A stretch of DNA of 64,000 bases. Origin: Alistipes sp. (GTDB lineage Bacteria; Bacteroidota; Bacteroidia; Bacteroidales; Rikenellaceae). Every line of letters begins with the position of its first letter. Position 1 is the first letter of the stretch. The notes under the pieces are model-generated. The model was given only the letters and a program-made list of their open reading frames with translations, had not been told where the DNA came from and made no database searches. Below, one piece after another: positions 42,588 through 52,399 of the stretch. The position numbers and the translations under genes are program-made. Where the stretch lies: positions 79,335 to 143,334 of the forward strand of contig JAGAMA010000019.1 of the NCBI GenBank assembly GCA_017624955.1. The letters are read 5' to 3'.

Positions 42588-43895
42588 ATGCACCGCTATA
42601 AACTACTCATTGTCCTACTGATGCTGATCGCGGGCCTGACGCTCACGATCCGCTCCTGCCAACCCGCCGCAAACAGACACATCCTGGCCGAGGAGGAGGA
42701 GATTCGCTACCGCCTGAACGACTCGATTCGTAACGCCTTCTGCGACTTCAAAGAGACCGAGCGCATGGAGCGCTACCTGAAGAATTGGATGGCCCGCTAC
42801 AACATTCGCGGTGCCCAGTTGGCAATCATGGACAACGAGCGACTGATCTACGCCAAGGGGTTCGGCTGGGCCGATCAGCAGGATAGCATACTGCTCGAGG
42901 CGGGCGACATTCTGCGCATTGCTTCGGCCTCGAAGCTCATCACGGCCATCGGTGTCATGAAACTCTGCGAGGAGGGAAAACTCACGACCGAAAGCCCCGT
43001 ATTCGGCCCGCAGGGCATCCTGAACGATTCGATCTTTCTCCAATACAAGGACAAGCGTGTCCCGAAGATCACGGTGCACCATCTTTTGAACCACACCTCG
43101 GGATTCAGCCGTCGCATGGGCGATCCGATGTTCCGCTCGGCCGATTTGATTCGTTGGACGGGCAGCAACCGCAAACTCACGGAAGATGAGGTGATTGCCT
43201 TTCAGTTAGGGTTGCGCCTGAGGGATAATCCGGGTGGCTCGGCCCAATACTCGAATGTGGGCTACCTGGTGCTTTCGCGCGTGATTGAAGAGGCCTCGGG
43301 GATGACCTACGAGGATTATATCCGCAAGCATGTATTGGAGCCTGCTGGGTGCTACGATATGCAGATTGCCCGCAACTTCCACCACGAGAAGCATCGCCGC
43401 GAGACGACCTATTACGGCCATGCGCCCGAAGATTTGATCGAGTCGTATGACGGTTCGGGGTTGATGCGTCCGCGCGAGTATGGCGGTCACAACATCGAGG
43501 GGTTGCAGGGGGCAGGTGCCTGGGTCTGCTCGGCTGCCGAGCTGCTGCGCCTGGTGGCCTCGATTGACGGCCTTCCGGGTGTACCCGATATTCTCTCGAA
43601 GGAGAGCATCCAAAAGATGACAACGCTGAACCGCAAAGGCGACTTTCCCTACGGCTGGGCACGCATGCAGGCCAAGGGTGGGGTATTGACCCGCACGGGC
43701 ACCATGTCGGGCACTTCGGCCTACATCAAAAGCCGTCCGGGAGGCGTTAGCTATGTGCTGATTACCAACACATCGAGCTACCGCGGAGCTTCGTTCACGA
43801 ATCGCATCGGGCAGACGATCGACAACGCACTGACCCGCGTTAAGGAGTGGCCCGAGACGGTCGATTTGTTCAACGAAACACCGAAGAAAAGTTAA
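42588..43895 (+). CDS. Beta-lactamase-type serine hydrolase (class C fold), secreted
   Basis: 435 residues. An N-terminal hydrophobic signal ends near SCQPA, possibly a lipobox with C24, though Arg near the cleavage site is unusual. The SxxK motif is S113-A-S-K116 in IASASKLITA, the YxN motif is in YSNVGYLVL, and the third motif region is TRTGTMSGTS. This is the class C beta-lactamase/DD-peptidase/esterase superfamily. Most Bacteroidetes members of this length are envelope hydrolases, not antibiotic resistance enzymes. It has its own promoter and ends in a hairpin. Confidence 0.85.
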   Translation: MHRYKLLIVLLMLIAGLTLTIRSCQPAANRHILAEEEEIRYRLNDSIRNAFCDFKETERMERYLKNWMARYNIRGAQLAIMDNERLIYAKGFGWADQQDSILLEAGDILRIASASKLITAIGVMKLCEEGKLTTESPVFGPQGILNDSIFLQYKDKRVPKITVHHLLNHTSGFSRRMGDPMFRSADLIRWTGSNRKLTEDEVIAFQLGLRLRDNPGGSAQYSNVGYLVLSRVIEEASGMTYEDYIRKHVLEPAGCYDMQIARNFHHEKHRRETTYYGHAPEDLIESYDGSGLMRPREYGGHNIEGLQGAGAWVCSAAELLRLVASIDGLPGVPDILSKESIQKMTTLNRKGDFPYGWARMQAKGGVLTRTGTMSGTSAYIKSRPGGVSYVLITNTSSYRGASFTNRIGQTIDNALTRVKEWPETVDLFNETPKKS

Positions 43896-43908
43896 GAGTT
43901 AATAGTTA

Positions 43909-43969
43909 GCTCAACAAAAAGGGAGATAGCCAACGGTTTGACTATCTCCCATATTTTTTTTTGTTGAGC
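43909..43969. terminator. Long hairpin between the serine hydrolase and EamA genes
   Basis: Inner stem GGGAGATAG (43921-43929) with CTATCTCCC (43942-43950). Outer arms GCTCAACAAAAA and its complement (43909-43920 with 43958-43969). A T9-rich run follows the inner stem. Confidence 0.75.
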
Positions 43970-44006
43970 GGCTGAAAGCACGACAAAATAACTTTCAACT
44001 CTCAAC

Positions 44007-44906
44007 TTATTTCGATCCTATCCACAAGAAGAGCATACCGACAAGGATCAGCGCCAAATCGATGGCTTTGGCCTTCAGGTTACGCTCGTGGAAGAGCATC
44101 GCGCCACAAAGGAACGAGACGATCACCGAGCCTCGGCGAATCATCGAGACGACCGAAATCATCGAATCGGCCTCGCTCAGGGCGTAGAAATAGGCAAAGT
44201 CGGCTGCCGACAGAAAGATCGAGATCAGCGGAATGGCCCACGACCAATGGAATGGGGTAGTTGTCTTGCGCTTCGGCCACCACAGAAGGGCAACAATCAC
44301 GGTCATAATCAGCAGTTGGTAGAGGTTGTACCAGCTCTGCACGAAGACCGGTTCCAGCCGCCCCATGATAAACTTATCATAGAGGCCGCTCAGAGCGCCC
44401 GTCATGGCCGAGAGGGCGACAAAAAGAATCCAAATGTTGTGGGTAAAATTGACCCCTTCGCGCTTTGACGAGCGGCTCAAGAGGAACAACGAGAAGAGCG
44501 CCAACAGCACACCGATCCACTGATAGAGATTCAATCGTTCGCCAAAAAAGAGCAGTGCTCCCACCAAGACCATCACGGGGCGCGTAGCATTGATCGGCCC
44601 TACGATCGTAAGCGGCAAATGTTTAATTCCGAAGTATCCGAAAATCCACGAAGTGAGCACAATAACCGCCTTCAACGCAACCAATCCGTGAGCCTCCATA
44701 TCGCCCTTCGGTGCGTGCAAAATCGTTCCCTCGAACCATCCGGCATCCAGGGCCGAAGAGAGAATCATCGGCACGAAAATCAGCGTCGAGAAGAGGGTAT
44801 TCAAAAGCAACACCGGCAACACGGCGTTACCGGTGAGTGATTGCTTTTTGGCCGCATCATACAGACCCAGCAGCGCGGCCGACAGAAAGGCTAAAGAGAG
44901 CCACAT
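44007..44906 (-). CDS. EamA/DMT-family transporter
   Basis: 299 residues with about ten membrane helices arranged as two EamA repeats. The N-terminal repeat includes GPINATRPVMVLVGALLFFGE; the second ends with VVSMIRRGSVIVSFLCGAMLFHE. The family exports or imports small metabolites such as amino acids. It starts 6 bp after lysA on the same strand, so it could handle lysine, diaminopimelate or related compounds, but that is inference from position only. Confidence 0.82.
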   Translation of the reverse strand: MWLSLAFLSAALLGLYDAAKKQSLTGNAVLPVLLLNTLFSTLIFVPMILSSALDAGWFEGTILHAPKGDMEAHGLVALKAVIVLTSWIFGYFGIKHLPLTIVGPINATRPVMVLVGALLFFGERLNLYQWIGVLLALFSLFLLSRSSKREGVNFTHNIWILFVALSAMTGALSGLYDKFIMGRLEPVFVQSWYNLYQLLIMTVIVALLWWPKRKTTTPFHWSWAIPLISIFLSAADFAYFYALSEADSMISVVSMIRRGSVIVSFLCGAMLFHERNLKAKAIDLALILVGMLFLWIGSK

Positions 44907-44912
44907 AACGGA

Positions 44913-46070
44913 TTAAAGTTCGTCGCTATATACGGCACCCGGCAGGTCGTGCAGGTTGTAGCGCGAGGCCATCGACATACCGTAAGCACCGGCCGACTTC
45001 AACGCCAACAGATCGCCACGCTTCGTGCGCTTCAGACTCACATTCTCCTGGAATACATCGGTCGATTCGCAAGCCGTACCCACGACCGTATATTTGGTCA
45101 TGATCTCCGACTCGGAGGTGATGTTCTCGATGTTGTGATACGACCCATAGAGGGCGGGGCGAATCAGCTCGGTCATCGAGGCATCGACAATCACCAGGCG
45201 GCGACCCGTAGCGGTCGTTTTGTTGAACAGAACCGAGGTAATCAACTCGCCGCACTCGGCCACAATGGCGCGACCAAACTCGAAGTGCACCTCACGATCG
45301 CCCACCGAGAGGTGGTTGTGGATAATGGCAAAGAGCGAAGCAAAATTCGGAATCGGCTCATTCTCAGGAACATCGTAATTCACACCCAGACCACCGCCGA
45401 CATCCACGAAGCGGAAGTTGAAGCCCAGGCGCTCCATGTTCTCGACAATAACATTGACCTTGTTGCACATATTCTCGAAGACATGCAGCTCACGAATCTG
45501 CGAACCGATGTGGAGGTGGATACCGATCAGTTTGAGGTTCTGCAACGCCTTGAGCTCCTCGGCATGCTCCAGAATCTCCTCATACGAGATGCCGAACTTA
45601 CTGTCGGCCTGACCCGTATCGATGCAGTGATTCGTCTTGGGGTCGATATCGGGGTTCACGCGCAGCGCCACCTCCGTTATCTTGCCCATTTCGCCCGAAA
45701 GGCGATCCAAGAGGAACAACTCCTCGAGCGACTCGACATTGATGGCCAGAATCTCCTGCTCGATGGCATACTTCAGCTCCTTATCCTTTTTGCCAACACC
45801 GGCATAGACAATCTTCTTGGGATCGAAACCCGACTCGACAGCCTTCTTTAGCTCGTTACCGCTGGCGCAGTCGATACCGAGACCAAACTCGCGGATCGTC
45901 TGCAGAATGCGGTCATCGTAGTTGGCCTTGATGGCGTAGTGCAGGTGGTAGCCGTAGCGTTTCGATTCGTAAACAACACTTTCGAGGGTTTGGCGCAAGA
46001 GGGCCATGTCGTAGAGGTAGAACGGGGTTTCGTAAGCGCGTAGCTTCGCTGCAACCTGTCTTGAAAGCAT
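44913..46070 (-). CDS. lysA: Diaminopimelate decarboxylase
   Basis: 385 residues of the alanine-racemase-fold PLP decarboxylases. The PLP lysine is K48 in HYAIKANYD. Substrate and PLP contacts include GIDCASGNE, HLHIGSQI, VDVGGGLGV and the C-terminal GTACESTDVF. It converts meso-diaminopimelate to lysine, the last step of the pathway. The start at 46070 is chosen because it matches the family start and follows the promoter at 46104-46135; an upstream ATG would overlap that promoter. Confidence 0.93.
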   Translation of the reverse strand: MLSRQVAAKLRAYETPFYLYDMALLRQTLESVVYESKRYGYHLHYAIKANYDDRILQTIREFGLGIDCASGNELKKAVESGFDPKKIVYAGVGKKDKELKYAIEQEILAINVESLEELFLLDRLSGEMGKITEVALRVNPDIDPKTNHCIDTGQADSKFGISYEEILEHAEELKALQNLKLIGIHLHIGSQIRELHVFENMCNKVNVIVENMERLGFNFRFVDVGGGLGVNYDVPENEPIPNFASLFAIIHNHLSVGDREVHFEFGRAIVAECGELITSVLFNKTTATGRRLVIVDASMTELIRPALYGSYHNIENITSESEIMTKYTVVGTACESTDVFQENVSLKRTKRGDLLALKSAGAYGMSMASRYNLHDLPGAVYSDEL

Positions 46071-46103
46071 ATCTAAAGTTGGTTTTAATTCGTAAGTTGG
46101 CGG

Positions 46104-46135
46104 CAAAGATATATCTTTTTGACCACACACGCAAA
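46104..46135 (-). promoter_or_regulatory. lysA promoter
   Basis: On the minus strand TTTG (46132-46135), a 20-bp spacer and TATCTTTG (46104-46111). Full consensus, 33 bp before the start. Confidence 0.85.
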
Positions 46136-46167
46136 CCGCAACACTTCGCTATTTCATTTTTTTGTCG

Positions 46168-46175
46168 TATATTTG
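46168..46175 (+). promoter_or_regulatory. -7 box of lepA promoter
   Basis: TATATTTG, 24 bp before the start. It is divergent from the lysA promoter about 60 bp away. Confidence 0.6.
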
Positions 46176-46199
46176 CGCGGATATACGAATAGGAAAGGA

Positions 46200-47990
46200 A
46201 TGAAAAACATTCGCAACTTTTGCATCATAGCCCACATCGACCACGGTAAGAGTACGTTGGCCGACCGTCTTTTGGAGTACACCAACACGCTTGGACAGCG
46301 CGAAATGCAGTCGCAGGTGTTGGATGATATGGAACTCGAGCGCGAGAAGGGCATCACGATTAAGAGTCACGCTATCCAGATGGAGTACAAGGCCAAGGAT
46401 GGCGAAAGCTATACACTGAACCTGATCGACACCCCGGGACACGTCGACTTCTCGTATGAGGTATCGCGTGCCATCGCCTCGTGCGAGGGAGCGCTGCTGA
46501 TTGTCGATGCCACGCAGGGCATTCAGGCGCAGACCATCTCGAACCTCTACCTCGCCGTAGGCAACGACCTGGAGATTGTCCCCGTGCTGAACAAGATCGA
46601 CATGGATTCGGCCATGATCGACGAGGTGAAAGACCAGGTGATCGACCTGATCGGTTGCAAGGAGGAGGATATTCTGCTCGCCTCGGGCAAGACGGGTCAG
46701 GGTGTCGAGGAGATTCTGGAGGCCATCGTAGCGCGTATTCCCGCCCCCAAAGGCGATCCGGAGGCTCCGCTGCAGGCGCTGATTTTCGACTCGGTATTCA
46801 ACCCCTTCCGCGGCATTATTGCCTACTTCCGCGTCTTCAACGGCTCGATCAAGAAGGGGCAGCAGGTCAAATTCTTCAATACGGGGTCGGAGTACGATGC
46901 CGACGAGGTCGGCGTGCTGAAGCTGAAGATGGTGCCCCGCCAGGAGATCAAGACGGGCGATGTAGGCTACATCTGCTCGGGTATCAAGACCTCGGCCGAT
47001 GTCAAGGTGGGCGATACGATTACGGCCGTCGCCACCCCCTGCACGGAGGGCATTGCCGGCTTTGAGGATGTCAAGCCGATGGTCTTTGCCGGCGTCTATC
47101 CCGTGGAGGCCGACCGCTACGAGGATCTGCGCGCTTCGCTCGAGAAGCTGCAGCTGAACGATGCTTCGCTCACCTTTGAGCCGGAGTCGTCGTTGGCGCT
47201 CGGCTTCGGTTTCCGTTGCGGATTCCTGGGGCTGCTGCACATGGAGATCATCCAGGAGCGCCTCTACCGCGAGTTCGACATGGATGTCATCACGACCGTA
47301 CCCAACGTATCGTACCGCATCACGACGACCGACGGGCAGGAGTTGGAGGTACACAACCCCTCGGGCCTTCCTGAAGTGACGAAGATTGCCAAGATCGAGG
47401 AACCTTATATCGAGGCACAGATCATTACCAAGGCCGACTTCCTGGGCAACGTCATCAAGCTCTGCATCGACAAGCGTGGCACGCTGAAGAATCAGACCTA
47501 CCTGACGACCGACCGCGTGGAGGTCAATTTCGACATGCCGCTGTCGGAGATTGTCTTCGATTTCTACGACAAGCTCAAGTCGATCTCGAAGGGTTACGCC
47601 TCGTTCGACTACCACCGCACGGGCTTCCAGCCGAGTAAGCTCGTCAAGCTCGATATTCTCTTAAACGGTGAGCAGGTGGATGCGCTCTCGTCGCTCATCT
47701 ATGCCGACCACGCCTACGACTTTGGTCGCAAGATGTGCGAGAAGCTCAAGGAGCTGATTCCGCGTCAGCAGTTCGACATCGCCATTCAGGCAGCCATCGG
47801 CGCGAAGATCATCGCCCGCGAGACGGTCAAGGCCGTGCGTAAGGATGTGACGGCCAAGTGCTACGGTGGCGATATCTCGCGTAAGCGCAAGCTCTTGGAG
47901 AAGCAGAAGAAGGGTAAGAAGCGTATGCGCCAGATTGGCAATGTGGAGGTGCCGCAGTCGGCCTTCCTGGCAGTTTTGAAGATGGATTAA
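46200..47990 (+). CDS. lepA: Elongation factor 4
   Basis: 596 residues of a translational GTPase. G1 is [10 protein letters not shown]3 is DTPGHVDF and G4 is NKID. Domain II and the LepA-specific C-terminal domain ([18 protein letters not shown]) follow. LepA/EF4 assists ribosome function and biogenesis, particularly under stress. The start at 46200 gives the canonical [12 protein letters not shown]. Unusually for this organism it has a purine-rich Shine-Dalgarno-like AGGAAAGGA immediately upstream. The fadD-like gene starts 22 bp after the stop. Confidence 0.97.
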   Translation: MKNIRNFCIIAHIDHGKSTLADRLLEYTNTLGQREMQSQVLDDMELEREKGITIKSHAIQMEYKAKDGESYTLNLIDTPGHVDFSYEVSRAIASCEGALLIVDATQGIQAQTISNLYLAVGNDLEIVPVLNKIDMDSAMIDEVKDQVIDLIGCKEEDILLASGKTGQGVEEILEAIVARIPAPKGDPEAPLQALIFDSVFNPFRGIIAYFRVFNGSIKKGQQVKFFNTGSEYDADEVGVLKLKMVPRQEIKTGDVGYICSGIKTSADVKVGDTITAVATPCTEGIAGFEDVKPMVFAGVYPVEADRYEDLRASLEKLQLNDASLTFEPESSLALGFGFRCGFLGLLHMEIIQERLYREFDMDVITTVPNVSYRITTTDGQELEVHNPSGLPEVTKIAKIEEPYIEAQIITKADFLGNVIKLCIDKRGTLKNQTYLTTDRVEVNFDMPLSEIVFDFYDKLKSISKGYASFDYHRTGFQPSKLVKLDILLNGEQVDALSSLIYADHAYDFGRKMCEKLKELIPRQQFDIAIQAAIGAKIIARETVKAVRKDVTAKCYGGDISRKRKLLEKQKKGKKRMRQIGNVEVPQSAFLAVLKMD

Positions 47991-48012
47991 CAACAACTTA
48001 AGCATAACGATT

Positions 48013-49923
48013 ATGAAGAAAACACTTATTGATCTTTTCGAGGAATCGGTTGCCAAATATGGTAACAATACCTTCCTCCTGGAGAAAAAGACCACGAAGT
48101 TTGAGCCGACGACCTACGCCGAGGCCCATGAGCAGGCGCTGGCAATCGGTGGTGGCTTGATGGCCATGGGCATCGAACCCAAGGAGCGTATTTCGATTCT
48201 GTCGGAGGGTTGCAACGACTGGATTGTCTCGGAGCTGGGCCTTCTGTATGCCGGTTGCATCAGCGTACCCCTCTCGATTAAGCTGGAGGAGGCTAACGAC
48301 CTCTACTTCCGCCTGTGGCACGCCGAGGTTTCGACGATCTTCGTATCGCCGACGCAGATTCACAAGATTCGTTCGATCCGCAGCCGTCTGCCGCTTTTGA
48401 AGAACGTGATCATCATGGGCTCGAAGGCAAAGGCCGAGGAGGAGGGCGAGATCCTGCTCTCGACCCTGATGGAGCAGGGCCGCGAGTGGCTCAAGACGGG
48501 CAAGGAGAAGCTCATCGCCACGAGCCAGGCTATTCAGAACGACGACTACGCAACGATTACCTATACGTCGGGTACGACGGCCGACCCAAAGGGTGTTGTC
48601 CTGACACACCGCAACTACACCTCGAACGTGGAGCAGGCCCTGACCCGCATCACGATTCCCGAGGGTTGGCGCACGCTCATCATCCTGCCGCTCGACCACT
48701 GCTTCGCCCATGTGGCCGGCTTCTACATCATGATTGCCCGTGGTGCTGCCGTAGCTACGACGCAGGTGGGTGCTACGCCGATGGAGACGCTGCGTAATGT
48801 GCCGCTCAACATCCGCGAGGTGAAGCCGCACTTCCTCCTCTCGGTGCCCGCTCTGGCCAAGAACTTCCGCAAGAACATCGAGTCGTCGATCCGCGCCAAG
48901 GGTCCCACGACCGAGAAGCTCTTCAAGCTGGCGCTCAAGACCGCTTACTGCTACAACCAGGATGCCTTCACGAAGGGCAAGGGCTGGCGTTTCATCCTGA
49001 AGCCTGCCGTAGCTTTGTTCGATAAGATTCTCTTCTCGAAGGTGCGCGAGGCCTTTGGTGGCGAGCTGCGCTTCTTCGTAGGTGGTGGTGCACTGCTCGA
49101 CTCGGAGCTGCAGCGCTTCTTCTACGCCATCGGTATTCCGATGTTCCAGGGCTATGGTCTGTCGGAGGCTACGCCGATCATCTCGGCCAACTCGCCGTGG
49201 CCCAAGTCGTGCCGCTTCGGCTCGTCGGGTAAGGTGCTGAAGGGCATCGACCTGAAGATTAAGGATGCCGATGGTAACGATCTGCCGGTAGGCGAGAAGG
49301 GTGAGATCGTCATCTACGGCGAGAATGTGATGGCCGGCTACTGGAAGAATCCCGAATCGACGGCCGATACGGTGCGTGACGGCTGGCTCTACACGGGCGA
49401 CATGGGTTACATGGGCAAGGATGGTTTCCTCTATGTATTGGGTCGTTTCAAGAGCCTGCTGATTTCGAGCGACGGCGAGAAGTACAGCCCCGAGGGCATG
49501 GAGGAGGCGATCGTGGATAAGTCCCCGCTGATCGACCAGATCATCCTCTACAACAACCAGTGCCCCTACACGACGGCTGTCATCGTGCCGAACAAGGAGG
49601 CGCTGAAGCGCGAGGTGGCTCAGCTGCCCGCCGAGGAGCAGGCCGAGGCTGCCGCCAAGCTCATTGGTGGCGAGATCGACAAGTACCGCAAGGGCGGCAT
49701 CTATGGCGATGAGTTCCCGCACCGTTGGTTGCCGGGCGCATTGGCTATCGTAGATGAGGCCTTCACGGAGAAGAACGGCCTGGTGAACTCGACCATGAAG
49801 ATCGTCCGCAACAAGGTGGAGGCCTACTTCAAGGCCCGCATCGACGACCTCTACACGGCCGAGGGCAAGAAGCTCACGAGCGCTGCCAACATCAATTCGC
49901 TCAAGAAGCTGCTGGGTTGCTAA
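48013..49923 (+). CDS. Long-chain acyl-CoA synthetase (AMP-binding)
   Basis: 636 residues of the adenylate-forming superfamily. The ATP/AMP-binding signature YTSGTTADPKGVVLTH, the GYGLSEATPIIS motif and the hinge region DGWLYTGDMGYMGKDGFLYVLGR are present. It activates fatty acids to acyl-CoA via an acyl-AMP intermediate. Chain specificity is not readable. It lies 22 bp after lepA and is likely cotranscribed, ending at a terminator shared with the convergent GH43 gene. Confidence 0.9.
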   Translation: MKKTLIDLFEESVAKYGNNTFLLEKKTTKFEPTTYAEAHEQALAIGGGLMAMGIEPKERISILSEGCNDWIVSELGLLYAGCISVPLSIKLEEANDLYFRLWHAEVSTIFVSPTQIHKIRSIRSRLPLLKNVIIMGSKAKAEEEGEILLSTLMEQGREWLKTGKEKLIATSQAIQNDDYATITYTSGTTADPKGVVLTHRNYTSNVEQALTRITIPEGWRTLIILPLDHCFAHVAGFYIMIARGAAVATTQVGATPMETLRNVPLNIREVKPHFLLSVPALAKNFRKNIESSIRAKGPTTEKLFKLALKTAYCYNQDAFTKGKGWRFILKPAVALFDKILFSKVREAFGGELRFFVGGGALLDSELQRFFYAIGIPMFQGYGLSEATPIISANSPWPKSCRFGSSGKVLKGIDLKIKDADGNDLPVGEKGEIVIYGENVMAGYWKNPESTADTVRDGWLYTGDMGYMGKDGFLYVLGRFKSLLISSDGEKYSPEGMEEAIVDKSPLIDQIILYNNQCPYTTAVIVPNKEALKREVAQLPAEEQAEAAAKLIGGEIDKYRKGGIYGDEFPHRWLPGALAIVDEAFTEKNGLVNSTMKIVRNKVEAYFKARIDDLYTAEGKKLTSAANINSLKKLLGC

Positions 49924-49945
49924 ACCCGCTTTCGACAAATAGAGA

Positions 49946-49974
49946 AAACGGCTGTCCACATCGGGCAGCCGTTT
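49946..49974. terminator. Shared terminator of the acyl-CoA synthetase and GH43 genes
   Basis: A 12-bp stem with one wobble (49946-49957 with 49963-49974), followed by T-rich sequence on both strands. Confidence 0.85.
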
Positions 49975-49979
49975 CTTTA

Positions 49980-51503
49980 TCAGTCTATTCGTTCGTAGCA
50001 GAATTCATCCACATCGACCCAACCACCGGGGACTTGCGTTGCGTAGTTAAAGATGGCAAAGCGGTTACCCATGAAGTGAACCAGGTTGTAGATCATGTGA
50101 AAATCGCCACCAAGCGGTTGCCACGCCTCGCCATCAAGGCTGTAGCTGAAGCGGGCCGTATCGGTCGTAAAGTCGCACTCGGCAGCGAGCCACAGCTCCT
50201 CGCACTCCAACGGTACGGCCTCCATCACCGCGCCACGATCGGTCATCGAAAGGGTAGTCCCCGTCGTTTCGCGGCTCACGGTCAGCGTACCCGGCTCGGA
50301 GCAGTAGAGCGACAATCCGGCACGGTCGCCTGCCTGCATGGCCGAGATATCGAGTTTGACGGCTGCTCGGCAACGAGGCCCTTCGGTGCGCTGCGAGAGG
50401 GTATTGCGCGCCTCGAAGATCGACTCGACGACCTTACCCGTCTTTAGGCGCATAAAGCCCGGGCGTTCGCTGAGCGACCAAAGCGCATTGTCGGGATTGT
50501 GATTCCACTGCCAGGTAAGGCCGAGCGTGGGGCTGTCGAACGAATCGCTCACAACCATCGCCCCCTTCGGCTCGACACCCTGCACGGGAATCGGCATCGT
50601 GTGGGGTACTTTGCCCTCCGCATCGCCCAGCATCGGCCACCCATCGACCCAACGGCAGGGCATCAGGACAGGAACACGTCCCACCGCTTCGTGGTCCTGG
50701 AAGAGCATGGCGTACCAATCGCCCGCCTCGGTATCGATCAGACACCCCTGCGCTACGCCGTGGCGTTCAAAGCCGAGGTCATCGGACAAGACCACCTGCA
50801 TCTCATAGGGGCCATCGATCTGCTTGGAGCGGAAGCAAAGTTGGGTGCGGATACCCCCTTTGGGCCACCAGATGACCATCATATAATAGGTGTCGCCCAG
50901 TTTGTAGAGGTGCGTACCCTCCAACAAGCCTGCCGGCTCACGGTTGATAACCAGGGCGTTCACGCCATCCTTCTTCAAGGCCGAGAAGTCCTCCTCAAGC
51001 TCCACGATGCGAATCTCGCCGGCACCGTAGGCAATGTAGATATGCCCCTCGTCGAAGAGCAGCGAAGCATCATGCAGGTACTCCTCCAACTCGCATCGCT
51101 TCTCCCACTTGCCGTGCGGATCACGCGTGGTATATATATAGGTGCGGTTACCCGTACCGAAGAGGACATAATAGAACCCCTCATGGTAGCGGATCGAGGA
51201 GGCCCACTGCCCCCTGCCGTAGATGTGTCCACCCTCCAGGTCGTTCTTCGGGCTTTCGTCCAGGCGATCGAAGAGGTAGCTCACCGTCTCCCAATGCACA
51301 AGGTCTTTCGAGTGCATCACAGGGGCACCGGGCGAGAGGTGCATCGTCGTGCTAACCATGTAATAATCAGCGCCGACACGCACAATATCCACATCGGGCA
51401 CATCGGCAAAAATCACGGGATTTTGGAAGGTTGCGACTTCGGTCTGTTTGGGCGCGCAACCCCAAATAAACAGGACAAGAATGAGGGTTAGAAGCTGTTT
51501 CAT
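49980..51503 (-). CDS. Glycoside hydrolase family 43 lipoprotein
   Basis: 507 residues. The N terminus ends in IWGC, a lipobox with C16. The five-bladed propeller catalytic domain follows (NPVIFADVPDVDIVRVG supplies the catalytic Asp, and EGTHLYKLGDTYYM the catalytic Glu). A C-terminal beta-sandwich domain (about 330-507, with VVSDSFDSPTLGLTW and DEFCYERID) resembles the concanavalin-like module of beta-xylosidase-type GH43 enzymes. The expected activity is removal of xylose or arabinose from plant polysaccharides at the cell surface. A longer upstream frame would run through the tRNA-Gly gene and is rejected. Confidence 0.85.
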   Translation of the reverse strand: MKQLLTLILVLFIWGCAPKQTEVATFQNPVIFADVPDVDIVRVGADYYMVSTTMHLSPGAPVMHSKDLVHWETVSYLFDRLDESPKNDLEGGHIYGRGQWASSIRYHEGFYYVLFGTGNRTYIYTTRDPHGKWEKRCELEEYLHDASLLFDEGHIYIAYGAGEIRIVELEEDFSALKKDGVNALVINREPAGLLEGTHLYKLGDTYYMMVIWWPKGGIRTQLCFRSKQIDGPYEMQVVLSDDLGFERHGVAQGCLIDTEAGDWYAMLFQDHEAVGRVPVLMPCRWVDGWPMLGDAEGKVPHTMPIPVQGVEPKGAMVVSDSFDSPTLGLTWQWNHNPDNALWSLSERPGFMRLKTGKVVESIFEARNTLSQRTEGPRCRAAVKLDISAMQAGDRAGLSLYCSEPGTLTVSRETTGTTLSMTDRGAVMEAVPLECEELWLAAECDFTTDTARFSYSLDGEAWQPLGGDFHMIYNLVHFMGNRFAIFNYATQVPGGWVDVDEFCYERID

Positions 51504-51516
51504 AGAAAAAGAAAAG

Positions 51517-51538
51517 GAACCGAAATTGCTCTCGGTTC
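51517..51538 (-). terminator. Terminator after tRNA-Gly, in front of GH43
   Basis: GAACCGA (51517-51523) pairs with TCGGTTC (51532-51538). On the minus strand a U-rich tract follows and ends at the GH43 start codon. Confidence 0.7.
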
Positions 51539-51553
51539 TTTTGTCTTTTCGTG

Positions 51554-51626
51554 AGCGGTAGACGGGGTTCGAACCCGCGACCCTCAGCTTGGGAAGCTGA
51601 TGCTCTACCAACTGAGCTACTACCGC
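51554..51626 (-). tRNA. tRNA-Gly (CCC anticodon)
   Basis: On the minus strand a complete cloverleaf: acceptor GCGGTAG paired with CTACCGC, D arm GCTC/GAGC, anticodon stem TCAGC/GCTGA with loop TTCCCAA, and T loop GGTTCGAACC. CCA is not encoded. The anticodon CCC reads GGG. Confidence 0.93.
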
Positions 51627-51636
51627 GTTGGTGTGA

Positions 51637-51668
51637 CAAAGATACACCGAGAAATTGAATTATGCAAC
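51637..51668 (-). promoter_or_regulatory. tRNA-Gly promoter
   Basis: On the minus strand GTTG (51665-51668), a 20-bp spacer and TATCTTTG (51637-51644), 10 bp upstream of the mature tRNA. Confidence 0.75.
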
Positions 51669-51669
51669 C

Positions 51670-52305
51670 CTATTTTAAGATTAAATCCTCCAAGCACACT
51701 TTCGGGACGTAATGCACGCCCTCCTCATCACGATAGTAGGCGCGAGGCTCATCGGCACGAATATCGACCAACTCGATACGCTCAACGCCCTTGCCGATGG
51801 CGATGACAAGCAGCGGATCGGAGGGAAGCTGCAACGCCTGTCGCACGGCCCCCTTATCGAAAGCACCGATCATGATGCCGTTCAGGCCGATTTCGGCTGC
51901 CTGCAACAGCATACTCTGCGCCGTGATGCCCAAATCGATCCAGACATAGTGGTCGGGCTCGACAGCCGAGCAGATGACGATAAAGGCTTCGGGCTCGGTG
52001 CCCGGATAGGGCAGATGAAGGTGGGGGAGTGCTCCGCCTAAACGAATGTGGGGCAAGACCTTATGCGCCTCATCGCGCAACACGGGGCGAAAGCGCAGCG
52101 CCTGCAGATTGCGTGCCGAAGGGACCAGGCGGCTCACCTCAATCAGGCGGCGCATCTGATCCTCGCGCACCACAAACGAGGGATCATAGCCACGGTGGCT
52201 GCGGTTCTTTTTCAGGAGCTTCTGAAAGCTCGGTCGGCTCTTTGCGGCGGAGGCAGGCTTGGCCTTGTAATCCTCCATCTTCTTCTCTAAATAGTTATCG
52301 GCCAT
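51670..52305 (-). CDS. Nitroreductase family protein
   Basis: 211 residues with the nitroreductase fold. NRSHRGYDPSF is the FMN-binding RSxR-like segment and LVPSARNLQALRFRPV the second contact. DLGITAQSMLLQAAEIGLNG is the dimer helix. It is longer at the N terminus than the enzyme at 7627, with a basic linker. Some relatives in this length range carry iron-sulfur inserts, but no cysteine cluster is seen here. The physiological substrate is unknown. A TATCTTTG box on the minus strand at 52326-52333 probably drives it. Confidence 0.82.
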   Translation of the reverse strand: MADNYLEKKMEDYKAKPASAAKSRPSFQKLLKKNRSHRGYDPSFVVREDQMRRLIEVSRLVPSARNLQALRFRPVLRDEAHKVLPHIRLGGALPHLHLPYPGTEPEAFIVICSAVEPDHYVWIDLGITAQSMLLQAAEIGLNGIMIGAFDKGAVRQALQLPSDPLLVIAIGKGVERIELVDIRADEPRAYYRDEEGVHYVPKVCLEDLILK

Positions 52306-52325
52306 AGCGATTCGTTGAGTTTCTA

Positions 52326-52333
52326 CAAAGATA
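52326..52333 (-). promoter_or_regulatory. -7 box of the second nitroreductase promoter
   Basis: Reads TATCTTTG on the minus strand, 20 bp before the start codon. Confidence 0.6.
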
Positions 52334-52399
52334 GCGATTCTTGCGATATTTGCAAGTCGTCAGGCGGAGAAATCGAACAAAGAGGCATCGGTCACAAAC

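Noticed and set aside
42588-43895. Antibiotic-resistance beta-lactamase
   Set aside because: Although the SxxK and YxN motifs are present, the length, envelope signal and divergent third motif fit the broad serine-hydrolase/DD-peptidase family; resistance cannot be inferred.
51504-51647. N-terminal extension of the GH43 frame by 48 codons
   Set aside because: It would translate straight through the tRNA-Gly gene and its terminator; the start at 51503 gives a proper lipoprotein signal.
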